This document shows positions 13,811 through 25,540 of a DNA stretch of 64,000 nt, piece after piece; within the stretch, counting starts at the first letter, position 1; each line of letters starts with the position of its first letter. The position numbers and the translations under genes were made by a program. Source of the stretch: Loxodes magnus (Eukaryota; Ciliophora; Karyorelictea; Loxodida; Loxodidae); contig CAMPDV010000088.1 of NCBI GenBank assembly GCA_946699065.1, positions 372,001-436,000 of the forward strand, in the 5' to 3' direction. Below the pieces are notes generated by a model that saw nothing but the letters and a program-made list of their open reading frames with translations, was not told the origin of the DNA and searched no databases.

Positions 13811-16249
13811 TTAAAATTTTGGCTCATACTTTCTGATCTCTTCGATAATCGCCTCACTTTTAGCAGGTTTGATCAATACATTATTCATTCCTACTTTCAA
13901 CCATCTTTAAATATCTTGATGATATGCATATGCTGTGTGACCTATTATAGCTGCTTTATATCCAAGTTATCTTATTTTTAAAGTTGCTTCCCAGCCATCT
14001 AGATACGGCATCTCACAATCCATTAATATTGCCTGAAAAGTACTACAGCATTTATTTTGCATTCTCTATCTTACAATATCTACTCCTTGCTATCCATTAC
14101 TTGCCTATAAGTAAGAATATCCATTTAGCTTCATAATATCAGATAATATCATCCTAATTATTTCAGAGTCATCAACTAATAATATTTTTTTACAGGAGCA
14201 TTCTTTAGTTTCTTTATCTGGAAGCTATTATTATTCAAAGCTATCAACCTTTGTAAAGTTAACTATATCAGTCTCTTATAAAATTAAGGAACTTGCAGAT
14301 ATTTTATGTTTAGAAGACTTTTTAAATTTCTTATGGATATTTTAATTTAATTAGTGCTGTCTAAATATTTTATCTTAAATCACTTTACTTGTGTTCTTAG
14401 ACCTTAATAAAAAGCTAAATTTGCTGCATTTATTTAGTTGAGACTTAAGTTATAAACTTTCTCCTCCTAGTAATAAGGCAAGCTTTTAAGCTATTTAGAG
14501 TCCAAGTCCATTACCTTAAGGCTTATCCAGGTTTATTTCCTGTCTATCATATAGCTACTAGAAAATCTATTTTTACTTTTGGCTGCTTATTCCTTATCCA
14601 GTATCCTTTACCCACATTTTATATAGCAAAAACTCCCCTTCCGTTTACTACTTTTCCTTCTTAATTCCTAGAGTGATAAATCCTTACGTAGTATACTTCA
14701 AAGCGTTAGTCAGCAAGATTTAAAGTATGAACATTATTTTTTCTTTATCAACTGAAATTAATTCTGGTATATCTTATTTGATTATCTACTAAAGTTAAAT
14801 AGGTTTGCTTTGTATGTGATATCTAATAATTTTAAAAGCTTCCTAAACTAAATCAAATACTCTCACTACTTCATATTGTAAAATTTGCTTTTCATCTGAT
14901 AGAAACTATGTTAAGGAAAGTGTCATATTTAGTAAGTTTTAAGCTTCTTGCTCTATTATTTGAATATTTTAAATTAATCATTTTGAATTATTTTCGGAGC
15001 TTTACTCTGATTCCTGATTATATAAAAGAGAAGGATCGGGAAACAAATTTTCATTTATCTTCTCCTTTTAAACTAGTTAGTTTAGCAGGAAACGTGGATT
15101 TTTTATGAAGAATCTCTTTTCAGTTTCAGTTTTCTCTTCTGTGAGTTCTTAAAATGTAGATATTCTAGTGTTTTAAGAGCTGTCTTTATAGTAGTTTTCT
15201 GTTTCTGTGATTTATTTAAAATTATTTTGAATTCGCTAAGCAACATTTAGTATTAGCGTGATAGGATGTCTCACATTATGATTGAACTCTCTAAGGAACA
15301 AAGTTTTGTACCTATCAGATAGACTCTGTCTTTATGTTTGATACGACTGAGTTATATTAGTTACAATCAAAATAGTTGCTATCTCATCTTGCCAGTAAAA
15401 GCTGAAAGTGAGGATTTAAAAATACATAATATCCTAAGAGTTAGTCTAACTCCAGAACTTCTTAGCTTTTACTATTAAGTTATAAGATTATCCTAAATCA
15501 CTTACATTGTAACTCAAAAAGCTTCTTAGCTTAAGGCTATTCTTATCTATTACAATAGCTTAATCAAGGAAATCGTAGAAATATGATATGTCTATCATAT
15601 TTTAGAATGCTGTGTTAGAGTAAAATATTTGGTTATCGTTGAAAATTATTTTTCCTGTAGTACAGTTTCTCATTAAAAACTAGCAAAGCTACTTGTCCTT
15701 TTTCATTTTAAACTACTTTTCGAAACAATTCCTCGTGATGTTAGAGTAGTTAATTACTGTTCCTCAGCAAAACCCAAAAGAGGCTAAAATAGTAATTAAA
15801 AGCTCTAAATTTAAGGTATATAAGTAACCATTAAAAATAGAGAGTCCAAAACTTAAAGTAAATTGGAGAAACAAAAATGCTTTGATGATTTTATCATTTC
15901 CAGGATATAAATTGTTGAATAAAGGAATTAATAAAGCTACAAAGAAAGAAATCCAAGTATTATTGATGTTCTCCAAAGCATATACAACGGATATGAGCAT
16001 CAGATATAATATAATTGAAACCATAGGAACGAGGGTATCTTTTTTAAAGCGTGAAGAAAATCAAAATACTTCCAGCAGAACTAATCTTATCAAAGATATA
16101 AAGAGAAAGTCTTCCTCTACCAAAAAAATAAAATTCTTTAAAATCGATAAGTAAACAAAAGGTATAAGTCACTTGATTATAACTTTAGCCTAATTATTTA
16201 AATTTTTATGTAGGAATCTCTTATACTCAGCCTATTTTTAAGTTTCCAT
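13811..16249 (-). CDS. Membrane-bound hybrid histidine kinase 1 with C-terminal receiver
   Basis: An uninterrupted 812-residue frame when TAA/TAG are Gln and TGA is Trp. Residues about 25-170 hold several hydrophobic membrane segments. The dimerisation/phosphoacceptor block is FLREFNHNVRHP with the likely phosphorylated His at 324. The ATPase domain has the N box (LLTNALKYT, Asn 515), G1 (DTGQGI from 549) and G2 (GNGLGL, 579-584). A linker leads to a receiver domain with LLVDDSE, the phosphoacceptor Asp 744 in LMDCEMP, the HTAYA Thr region and the IKPAK Lys. It should autophosphorylate on His in response to a signal and pass phosphate to its own receiver. Trp is encoded by TGA at four places and TGG at six. 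The stop is taken as TAA because the paralog at 50656-53091 has TAA at the same codon and similarity ends there. No introns. The sensed signal is unknown. Confidence 0.9.
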
Positions 16250-19200
16250 TATTCTGTATTAATAATTTTAAATATGAAATTAAATTTTAAATGATTGGCA
16301 TATTTAACTCCAACAGATATAAGCAGATCTAAACAGATCTTAGAAGATAATATCTTTATTTTACCCTTACTTCTAGTTTCATTTAGTAATTTCTTAATTA
16401 ATGCTATAACATTAACATTATACCTTCATATTCTCAAGAAACCAAATTTAAATAATATAAAGAATATCTTTAGTTTTAAGTATACTTTAAAGCCTCTTTT
16501 TCCTATTTAACATATGCTCTAACCTATATAGTAAAAAGTAATTTATTTTAAAAAAGCCTAAGTGTCAGTTCTAAAATACCTTGATAGCAATTGTCAATGA
16601 ATTTCTTTAAAAAAGAGCAAATTATTTAAATTATTTAGAGAGCTTTTCTGGATTTTCTTAGTACAATTGATTTTATATTTTTACTCTAAAGTTTATTTGA
16701 TAATTATACAAGTTATAGACTTGAATCCTTTAGAAATAATAAATAGAATAATTTAGTCTTTAGGATAGATGTAAAAATGAATAGCAATAAAAAAGATACC
16801 TATTTTAAGAAATAAGTGATTAAATAAATCTAAAAGCTTAGCATCTAAAATTATTTAATAGTTACAATAATTAATTGCTATCAATTAAATATTAAAGGCA
16901 TAAAGAACTTAGGTATATAAACAAGTTTTAATTAAAAGAGAAATTAACATTCAAAAACAAAGTATCTTAAAGTTTAATTAAAATAGAAAATATACTTAAA
17001 TCTATTTTAAAATAAAGATCAAACAACTTGATCATCCTTTTTTAAAACTTATTTAATAATAAATTAATCTAAATTCAACCAATTTTGATTCTTTGCTAAG
17101 TAAATAAAACTTGTAAAAAAGCTTTCCTTACTCTAAAACTTTGATTCATTTTTAATTTTTCAATAAAATAAGCTTTGGACCTTCTTCAAAAGTATTTCTG
17201 CTTCTTCATATATAATTAATTTTAAAATTATTGACTTTTCTAGTTTTATTAAATTAAATCTTTAATTTCAGATTTTTATCTCCAGCAGAGTTAAAAGGAT
17301 TAATTAAGCCAAAACTTTATTTTAAATTTTATATAAAAGCGGAATGCAAAACACAGTTGCTATTTTAGCTTAGTAAAAAGTAAACTTTATAATTTGAAAA
17401 TCCTCAAAAATAATAATTAAAATAAGCATAATTCATTATAATTCGTTGCTCTTATAATGAAAGTTGTCTAGCTAATAAAGCTGAAATCTAAGTATAAAAC
17501 ATGTGATTTTAGAAGTCTTGGTTGTATTAAAATAGTCAGGCTATTTCTAGAACTAAAACAATATTCCCTTTACTTATTAATGCTAGATATAAAATTATGT
17601 TATTTTATTTAGGTTGCAAGTTAATCAAACATCTTATTTATAATTATTCTAAATTAAAGCCTTTAAATTAGAATTTCTACCAATTATAAAAATTACTAAG
17701 AGTATCATTGACTAAAGTTTAGTGTATAAGAAGTAAATATTCTATTTAGTTGGATAAGCTTAAACTATATAAATAGTAAAGCTTTTAGCTTTTATTAAGT
17801 CTTTAGATATTATTTTTTACTATAGCTTAGTAAATATTCATTTATAGCTATCCTAAGAATTAAAGTTAATACATTCTATTTGTAACTAATTTCTCTATTT
17901 AAGATTATAGTCTATTGAGAAGAATCTAAGCTAGCTTAAATATAGCTTCTTAAAGAATTAAATAGCTATAAAGAATTTGGGTTTTAAAAATGATTTAAAA
18001 GAAGATTTAATTTAAGATTGGACAAAAGGTATAAGATTATTAGGAAGGAAATTACTTAAACATGCATAATTTAACTTAATATACTAATGATATAACTATA
18101 ATAGCTATAAAATCTCAGTAGAAATAGATTCTAAAGAAATAAATTTAAATTTATAGAATAAACTACTTTAATAGAATATAAGTAGATAATTTTAAAGTTT
18201 ACAGTTATAGCTTTATATTTTTAATCTTATTAATCAATAGATAGAAAAATATTAATTTAAACTTATTATACATGCTAATTAAAGAGTACTTGTCTGCTCA
18301 ATTTTCTGAAGTATGATGGTTAAAAAAATTGGAAAAATAACAATAAAATAAAAGAGAAATTAAGGAGACAATTATCTTGAAAATAAATAAAAATATAAAG
18401 TTAACTTATATAAATCAATAATTAATCTTAATGCAAAATTATAATATAAAATAATTTCCTTTAGTATGTATAAAGAAGGTTGTTTAGATAATATTAAGTT
18501 AAAATAATTCCAAAGATAACAAAATTTGAAGAGAAGTTATCTATTATTACTTAATACCTAGGGGTAAGCTTTTTAATTAAAAATTAAATAAATGATAACT
18601 ATTATTCAAATAACTTCAAATTAAAATCTAAAAATTAAAGGCTGGAAGCAATTTCAGTAAGTAAACACAAAGAAATACATAATTTTGATTTAAAAATATT
18701 CAAATTAATTTAAGAATATAAATTAAAATCTAAAAAGCTTAATAATTACTATAAATTTAGGAAGTAGCTTTGTATTTACTTTTATAAATATAATTACACT
18801 GAAATTCTGGATTTAACAATAAAAACCTTAATTTTTATTTTTGAGCATTCATATGAAAACCCATTTATATTTAATTTGATGATATCATTTATAACTATAA
18901 TTTAGACTAATAAACTTAGAACTTCAGCTAAGTTGATTAAATTTATTATAGTATGCTTTATATTCTATCACTCAAGAGCCTTAATTAGCTTTGCTAATAC
19001 TCAGTTATACTTAAATGTTTAGAATATAATTTTAAAAATATAGTTACTCTTTTCTATTAAATGCAACATTTTATATATGAGTTTAGATAAGGCTTATTAC
19101 TACAATTTAATATATATCTATCTTCTTTGTACTAATACTTAGATTTATGAAGCAACTTCATCAATAATTATAATTAGGTTGAAACTTTAGCAAATTAGTA

Positions 19201-19671
19201 AATATCAATAATAAAGTAACAATAGTTATACAGCTTTTCTAATTTTGTCTATAGATATTTAGTCTTTTCTTTTTCTCTTAAATTCCTAATTATACTCCTA
19301 TACTATAAAAAATAATTTTATAATTAAAATTCTTAAAATAAAGACTGAAATCTGAAATGCTTTAAAATAGTTATTTATTGGAGATTACTAAATGCTATTT
19401 CTGTAGTATATAGCATTTTTCTATTGCAATGAATGATAATTTATTTAATTGATTCTATCTATAATGTAAAAATATATTTATATAAAGCAAGGCTTTTATT
19501 TGTTTAATCATAATCAACTTAACTATACATTTAAATTATAAATGCTAAACCTTAAATGTAAGTAAAGCTAGAAGTATTAGGATTAGAAACAGAGAAATTA
19601 TATTATTTATCATATTAATTAGACTACATCTGCTTAGATTTATTAGAACTAATTAGATTATAAATTTATAT
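16250..19671. other. Region upstream of histidine kinase 1, no assigned gene
   Basis: This holds the kinase promoter and then about 3.4 kb of AT-rich sequence. A plus-strand frame from ATG 16274 gives a hydrophobic leader (16380-16450) and continues without interruption, but with no obligatory stop codons that is weak evidence and I match no domain. The second kinase copy has no equivalent frame upstream. I see no repeat or RNA gene here. Confidence 0.35.
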
Positions 19672-19687
19672 TAATAAATTAGATTTG
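19672..19687. repeat. Target-site duplication, left copy (element E2)
   Basis: TAATAAATTAGATTTG occurs here and again at 20636-20651, directly flanking element E2. The 16-base match is exact. The first bases of the right copy merge with the element's TAA-repeat tail, so the true duplication may be a few bases shorter. Confidence 0.8.
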
Positions 19688-20635
19688 GAATAAATATAAA
19701 TTGCAACCATTCAAAAGAGATTACCATCTCTTAAAAATTGCAGACGAAACCTTAATCCAATCTAGGATCGTTTTTTCCCTAAACTCTAACCTTTTTCTTA
19801 ATCCTAATAACCTGGAGAGGAGCAGAAGCAAGCTCAGAAGACAGGAAATGCAACATCCAACCGAATAAGAGAAACCAAGGAAGCAGATGAAGTCTGCTCT
19901 TCACTAGGAAGCCTTGGAGTTCAATCCTTATAGTCAGATGAGTATGGAATAGCTCATCAAAGTGGTACTGAACCTCTAGGAAGAGGTCAGGAAGCTGAAA
20001 AAGGACAATGACAAACTAAAGGAGAATCTGAACAAGCAAGAGGAAATCGAACCAAGACTCATACCTCAGGAGAAAGATCTAAGCGCTTTCTGGAACATAT
20101 CTCACAGTCAGAACAGCTAATCACTGAATAAAGATTAAAAATACAGAGAAATTGACGGTAAAGCAGCAAAACTAGTAGAAAATTAGCAAACATTGTAAAA
20201 GTAAATTGAATCAAGGGATTAGAAATAAGATAAGATGGAGATCGAAAAAATCGAAATTATCAAGCTTTTATACAAGCGAGAAGTGAAATCCTGCTACTAA
20301 TGTGGCTCAAGAGAACACTTGTTAAGAAAGTGTAGGAAATTCCTAAATTTAAAACAGAGTTACTGGTAAAAACAATAATAGCAGTAGAAAAAAGGAAGAG
20401 GTAGCAACAGCTCAAAGTAAGAAGGAATATGGAACAGTTATGGATGAACACTCTTAGGAATATATAAGAAAAAGGCAATTAGTAATGAAAGAGAGATTGG
20501 AGACTTCAAGAACAAATAAGGTAGGATAGTAGTTGGAGTTCGATTATCTAATTTTTTGCCTCCGGAGCAATCTGGATGCAGGCTTGAAATAGGTTGAATA
20601 CCTACAAGAAGGCCAAACACTTTTATTAATAATAA
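19688..20635 (+). mobile_element. Retroelement E2: ORF1-only zinc-knuckle element with TAA-repeat tail
   Basis: About 0.95 kb, clearly richer in G and C than its surroundings, flanked by a 16-base direct repeat and ending in a short (TAA)n tail at 20633-20641. Variable-length target duplications and simple-repeat tails are hallmarks of target-primed reverse transcription by non-LTR elements. The only coding content is one gag/ORF1-like protein with a CCHC knuckle. There is no endonuclease or reverse transcriptase, so it is a half-LINE type element depending on enzymes supplied elsewhere. The start region (19688-19847) would be the 5' untranslated leader. The near-perfect duplication suggests a fairly recent insertion. 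Confidence 0.75.
19848..20597 (+). CDS. ORF1-like nucleic-acid-binding protein of element E2
   Basis: From ATG 19848 the frame stays coherent for about 249 codons. Residues about 33-75 form a charged heptad-like coiled coil (LQEEVRKLKKDNDKLKENL), followed by a second helical stretch. A canonical zinc knuckle lies at 20292-20333: CYQCGSREHLLRKC, that is Cys-x2-Cys-x4-His-x4-Cys. A Gln-rich and basic tail with KKGRG follows. One TGA (GYGWTLLG) reads well as Trp. The frame may end at TGA 20595-20597 or run on into the tail (GWIPTRRPN), where related elements also have a W-x-P motif. It probably binds the element RNA as a chaperone or particle-forming protein. The start choice is by first in-frame ATG before the coiled coil and is uncertain. 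Confidence 0.7.
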
Positions 20636-20651
20636 TAATAAATTAGATTTG
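20636..20651. repeat. Target-site duplication, right copy (element E2)
   Basis: Exact second copy of the 16-base sequence at 19672-19687, immediately after the element's TAA-repeat tail. The TAA repeats and the duplication overlap by a few bases, as is usual for this insertion mechanism. Confidence 0.8.
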
Positions 20652-21291
20652 CTTTAATAATAATTTTGTAATTATCTACTTTCTTTATACTTTAGAACAA
20701 TTTCCCTATTTAAATGTAAAATTAAGAATTTGTGCAATTAGTGTAGTATCTTTATTTTATGAAGATATATCCAAATATTTTAAGATTCAATTAATAATTC
20801 TATAATAGTTACTATTTTAAGTCTTAAATATTTCTAAAATGTATATGAAAAGCAATATTTATGAGTATAAGATAGATCTACTTATTATTTAATTAACAAG
20901 TTCTTAAAAATAATAGAATGGTATAGTAGTAAGTTTATAATATAATTGTAATGATATGGTACTTAGAAAGTTATAATATACTAGATATTAACTTTACAAT
21001 TATCAATTCATTAATGCTTCTATCTTAACAAATTAAAAAATTTTAATTTAATGTAGATCTAAAAATTTGATATGATTGAAAAGGAATAATTTGAATGAAT
21101 CTAATTTAAAAACTTAAATAATTCTAAATTATGGAAATTATAATTTTGCATTAATTATTTTCTAGTAGATCTAATATAATGCGATCAATATAAATTTCAT
21201 CCTTAAATATAAAGTAACTAAAATATTTCTATTAACTTTTAAGTTATATCTTAAATTTAACATAAAAACTTTTCATAGCTAAATGTTAAAA
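20652..21291. other. AT-rich spacer
   Basis: No recognised gene. It precedes the second copy of repeat block B, and its counterpart before the first copy lies outside the window. Confidence 0.4.
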
Positions 21292-22622
21292 TTATAGCTA
21301 TTATTGCAAGCCTAGCAAAGTAAATAAAGTTATGCTTATAAATGGTTTTTAGATATTTTTATTATTTATTATAAGCTTTAATTGTTCTTTTGCTTACTAA
21401 GATTAACTAAAATAAAATAGTCAATTGAAATAAGTAAATTCAAGTATCATTTGCTTAAATTTTTCCACTATAATAATAATAATTGATTAACGTGGAGTCA
21501 CTTTATTTGGTTTTCCACGAATTAATAGTTTATTGCTAAGAGATTGAAACTTCAAATTTTTCTGAATCAAGTCTATCATAAATCTTCAAGATTTTTTTTG
21601 CTAATGGTTTTCTATAGGTCAATTACCATTCATTTCTTATTAACTCATTGACTGCTTGCTAAATGTGTGGAGCTTCTTTGCTTAGTTGAAGTATTTTTTT
21701 CCTTCTTGAATACAATAGATTCTAAAATTATTTTCCCATTGCTTTTCAATAATTCTTTTTTTTCTTTAAGTCTAAATTGGAAGCAATTTCTTACTTTAAG
21801 TCCAGGTCTCTTGCAATATCAGCATCTCATAATTTCCAATAGGGAATATAAGTTGTTTGGAGTTTGCTGTTTGACATCAGTCAATCATTCATCGATATTT
21901 TTTAGAGGAATATACTTTCAGTTTGCTCTGCGAACTTGGCGAATTTTGTTTCTTTTTCTTCAATTCTGATATTTCCTGATTATTTATTTTCAATTTTTGT
22001 TCTTTTTAATTAATCATCAGGTATTCGATTTTCCTTTCGAGTTCTTATACTGTTCTAAGGATTTTAAAATTTACTAATTACATAGCTTGGAGTTCTTAAA
22101 GTATTTATTACTGATCATAACCTGGTTGATATGCAGTCTTTTAAAAAGAGACTTTTTGCGAGAAATTTTCCATGTTTCCTTTAATAATATATCCAACAAT
22201 AAAAATTATTCAAAATTTTCTTAGCACATGATATTAATAAATTTTCAAGGATATCGTAAAAGTTTCTTATTAATTATTTATAGTTAGATAATAATAAAAT
22301 TATTTTTCTATATTTATAGCTCCAATTTTTAACTATAAATATAACCTTTATTAATATACCCTTTTATTATATTATATTCATTTTAAAAAATCCCGATGAA
22401 TAATCTAATCAAATTATCAGTCTCCTTCTAAAAGGTTAATGTTTTTAAACGCAATATTTTTATAATTTTAGGCATAGCTAAATCAAAAGTGATCACAATC
22501 AAGTAATCCTAAAGAAACTAATTTTAAAGCTCTTGGTTAAATTACTTAATCAATTTTCGTTTATTCTTAAACTCTTTGAGTGTAATAGTAAACTTATTTA
22601 TAACTACTTGAGCAAAATAATT
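21292..22622. repeat. Repeat block B, right copy, split by a retroelement
   Basis: 21292-21472 matches 1-180 and about 22198-22622 matches 181-605. Between them lies element E3. Comparing the two copies gives a natural filled/empty site pair: the uninterrupted sequence reads CCACTATAAATATTATTC in the left copy. Divergence between the copies, excluding the insertion, is modest, so the insertion is younger than the duplication. Confidence 0.85.
21473..22197 (-). mobile_element. Retroelement E3 inserted in block B
   Basis: About 725 bp on the minus strand, bounded exactly by comparison with the empty site in the left copy of block B. Its 3' end carries an (ATT)n tail (21473-21486). The ORF region is 21487-22173, from an ATG with translation starting M-E-N-F-S-Q-K. 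A coiled coil (FKILRTVQELERKIEYLM) matches E1. A zinc-knuckle motif, CWYCKRPGLKVRNC, keeps three Cys but has Leu where His is expected, and its Trp is TGA. The frame changes at least once between coil and knuckle, so this copy is probably inactive. The end reads as K-V-T-P-R then TAA in one frame, similar to E1. No enzyme domains. Confidence 0.75.
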
Positions 22623-24009
22623 TTAGAGTTAGAAGATTTCTCATTTTAATTTTCAAAGAAATATAATTAAAATTTGATAAATGCAAAAAGCATCTTTATT
22701 TTATAAAATGGCTTTTCATTAATCAATAGATATAACTACTTTTTTATAATATAAGAATAATCTAATTATTTATAAAAGAGATGCTAATATGATCTACTAT
22801 TACTTGATTAAACAAAATTATAGAGATCATTTATTTAAATCAATTTGTTTAAGTAGTTCTTCGTAATTTGCAATAGTAAATAATCAAATTATCAAAAAGT
22901 AAAAGTAATTGCTATATATAATTTAAAATATTATATTTTCTTATCTAAATTTTAGATTGCTTAGCAAATAAAATTAGGCAAAGCTAAAAAAAGTGAGCCT
23001 AATGACTAACTAAAGTAACTTAATGTAATTATTTAATTTATTGTTATTTATCAATATTATACTATAAAACTTAATGGAAATCTTTATATATATAGTTAAA
23101 TAACTTAATTTTAAATTTAGGATGCTACTAAAGCTTAAGAATTGCTCAAAATTAACTTATATGACTTAAAGAGAAAAGTAATTTTAGTAATTTTAATGAC
23201 TTAAGCAATTTTATTTTAGATTAAAAACTTAACTTAAAATGTCTTTATAAGAATTTTTAGCAAGATGTTAATAAAATTCAGGCTTTTTCTTCAAGGTAGA
23301 ATATAGTCAAAATCTATAACTAATGCTTAGTACTGTAAATTGAATTCTTAATTTAAAATAGATTAGAAGGCTTAAAATAATTAATATATTATTAACTAAA
23401 AGATATTATACCTTCATTAATATTCTGTAATATTAAAATCATTTAAGCTTTATTATCAATTTAAATGCTTAAATGCTATCAGTTCTTCTATAATATAATG
23501 AATTTTAGTTAGATAAAAGGCTCTAGTTCAATTTAAAATTTAAATGAAGACATATATAGCTAATTATTGAAGATTCTTGTAAGTATTATATGAGACTAAT
23601 TAAAGCCATTGTAAACTTAATAATCACAGTGGCTCTAAAAACAAAACAAATGATGAAGTATTTGGTAGTAGAAATAACGAATCACATTTCTTTATATTTA
23701 AATTATTGAAAATTAGTGAGATTTATCAATCTAATTTTAAGTAATCTCAAGTTTCTTTATTATACTGATATTTTACCATTATTCTCAATAATTTAATGTA
23801 ATAGCGTATCATATCTTATAACTATTAATTTATTTAATTTAAAGAAAATGGATAAATTGGATAAAGATAGTAAGGAAAACAATTTCTAATATAATTTTTA
23901 TTCCTAGGTATTTTTTATATAGGCATTCTTGATACTTATAGAAAATTATTTTGATTAAAAAATATAAATAAAAAAAGATAAAATTAAGTTTATAGTTTAA
24001 GAAGAGAAT
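22623..24009. other. Unassigned AT-rich region
   Basis: No gene recognised. Composition becomes less AT-rich only where the minus-strand zinc-knuckle ORF begins near 24010. The sequence immediately left of it (about 23840-24010) would contain that element's 3' end, but no clear simple-repeat tail is visible. Confidence 0.35.
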
Positions 24010-24805
24010 TTTACAATTAATTTTCATTTGGAACCACTCCCTCCCAAATTAAAGGATTGCGTAGAACTTCGTTAGTCCGTCATCTCTATCTTCTCACGAT
24101 CTATTTATCTTTCTTGCTTCTTCTCCAATTTTTATCCTATTCTTATATTTTTTAGTTATAAAATTTCTTCCTGCATATAAGTCCTGTTCTTTATTGTCAA
24201 AAACAGAAAAGTTCGTCTAATATTTTTTCTTATTATTTCTTTAGATTTCATTTTTCTTTCAGCATATTTTCCAGCCATGATTCTTTTAACATATATAGTA
24301 CCGAATCTTTCTACGATAAAAATTCATTTATTTACATCTTATTATCATTAATTAGATTAAGTTTTCATTGGAATGCTTGATTACTAATCTTATGATTTTT
24401 GAATTAATGCTAGTTATTATTCTTACTTTTCTTAAAGTTGTTTTATTTGATGTTAAAATTAAGAAAATTTTTAATTAAAACATTTGAGGAACTTCAAATT
24501 ATTTATCCATTTATTTCAATTTAATTACTATTTACGATTAAATTTTATTTAATGTTTCTTCTAAGGATGGGAATTATAGATCTAGTTATTCATTCAATTT
24601 TTCTAGCTTAGCTTTCTAGTTTTTCTATCCTTTATCTTTGTTATTTTAATTCATATTGTATAGTAGTTATTCGTTGCTTCATTGATTGTGTGTAAGCTTC
24701 CTGAGATTATTTTTTTAAGTTTACTAAAGTACTTATTCTGATAGGCTTGATTATTCTTCTTATTTTTTAAGAAATGAGCCAAGAGAGGTATCTCTTAGAT
24801 GCCAT
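24010..24805 (-). mobile_element. Retroelement E4: minus-strand ORF1-like element, head to head with E5
   Basis: Translation from ATG 24805 starts M-A-S-K-R. A helical, charged segment follows (SMKQRITTIQYELKQQRQR, then RIEKLESQARKIEW), and near the end comes a degenerate knuckle-like tract (FCFWQQRTGLICRKK) with a basic, Arg/Lys-rich tail. The 3' end has GAGTGGTTCCA, shared with E6 (AGTGGTTCCA). Several Trp codons are TGA. It begins 36 bases from E5, which points the other way, and the two starts share a 16-base inverted repeat. Frame continuity is doubtful in the first third. I infer an old copy of the same broad family. No enzyme domains. Confidence 0.5.
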
Positions 24806-24852
24806 TTTAAGTATTTTTCTATAATATTATTATATATAAAATGGCTTCTAAG
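24794..24852. repeat. Inverted repeat joining the starts of E4 and E5
   Basis: Arms 24794-24809 (CTTAGATGCCATTTTA) and 24837-24852 (TAAAATGGCTTCTAAG) are inverted copies with one mismatch in 16, separated by 27 very AT-rich bases. Each arm contains the start codon and the first codons (M-A-S-K) of a divergent ORF. Any promoter for the two ORFs must lie in the 35 bases between the ATGs or inside the opposite ORF. Confidence 0.75.
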
Positions 24853-25533
24853 AAATAACAGAACTTTGAACAAAACATTTAAACAAGAAAATTCTCTAAA
24901 AAATAAAAAAGCGAAATAATTACAATGAGTGAAAGTGAGAAATATGATTGATATGAAGAACATTAACCACTTGGAAATCCAGAATTAAAAAAACTTCCGA
25001 CACAAACTCAAATAGAAATATTATCTAAGTCATTAAAAGAGTTTATGTTTAAAAATAGATACCTCACTGATAAAGTAGAAAAATTAATAACGTCTTTGCT
25101 TGAGAAACAATATTAATCATCATAAGATATATAAAAAAACTGGAGCAAAGAATTTTTAAATTTAATAATAAATTCAGGTAACGCCATTTTCGTTTTAACA
25201 GAATTAATAAGATCCTATGTAAATAGAAAATGAAACCTCGAATTAAAATAAACAATAAACATTAATTTAAAATAACTAATTAAATAAGTGTTGCAAGAAT
25301 AATAGTTTAAAAGAAGAATAAAATGTTACGTGTGCATTAAATAACACCAATGAAAATACTGCTACTAACCAAGCGAAATTTAAAGAAAGAATAAATAAGA
25401 TATTTTAAAAAAAACTATTTAGGATATATCCAACATAAAGCGGAAAAATTTATAGAAACAAATTCTTTAATTCAAATCTTAAACCTTGGAGAAATAATTA
25501 GGAACGCTACATGAAAGAATAAAACTATTCTAA
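24841..25533 (+). CDS. Zinc-knuckle ORF1-like protein (element E5)
   Basis: A coherent 230-residue frame beginning M-A-S-K-K, with helical charged segments (LSKSLKEFMFKNRYLTDKVE), a hydrophobic stretch (LIINSGNAIFVLTELI), a short knuckle-like motif CYVCIKQHQWKYC (Cys-x2-Cys-x3-His-x4-Cys, one residue shorter than the canonical spacing) and a basic C-terminal part. Three TGA codons fall at YDW, RKW and HQW and read best as Trp. I end it at TAA 25531-25533 because the structured GC-rich island starts 8-10 bases later; the true end is uncertain. It is probably an RNA-binding ORF1 protein. Unlike E4 it shows no frame break. Confidence 0.6.
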
Positions 25534-25540
25534 ATGATAA

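Noticed and set aside
15764-16154. Overlapping opposite-strand open stretches inside histidine kinase 1
   Set aside because: The minus one is part of the kinase's membrane region; the plus one is its antisense shadow.
16274-16510. Plus-strand frame with a hydrophobic leader just upstream of histidine kinase 1
   Set aside because: Without obligatory stop codons open frames are uninformative, no domain is matched, and the paralogous locus at 53.1 kb has no counterpart.
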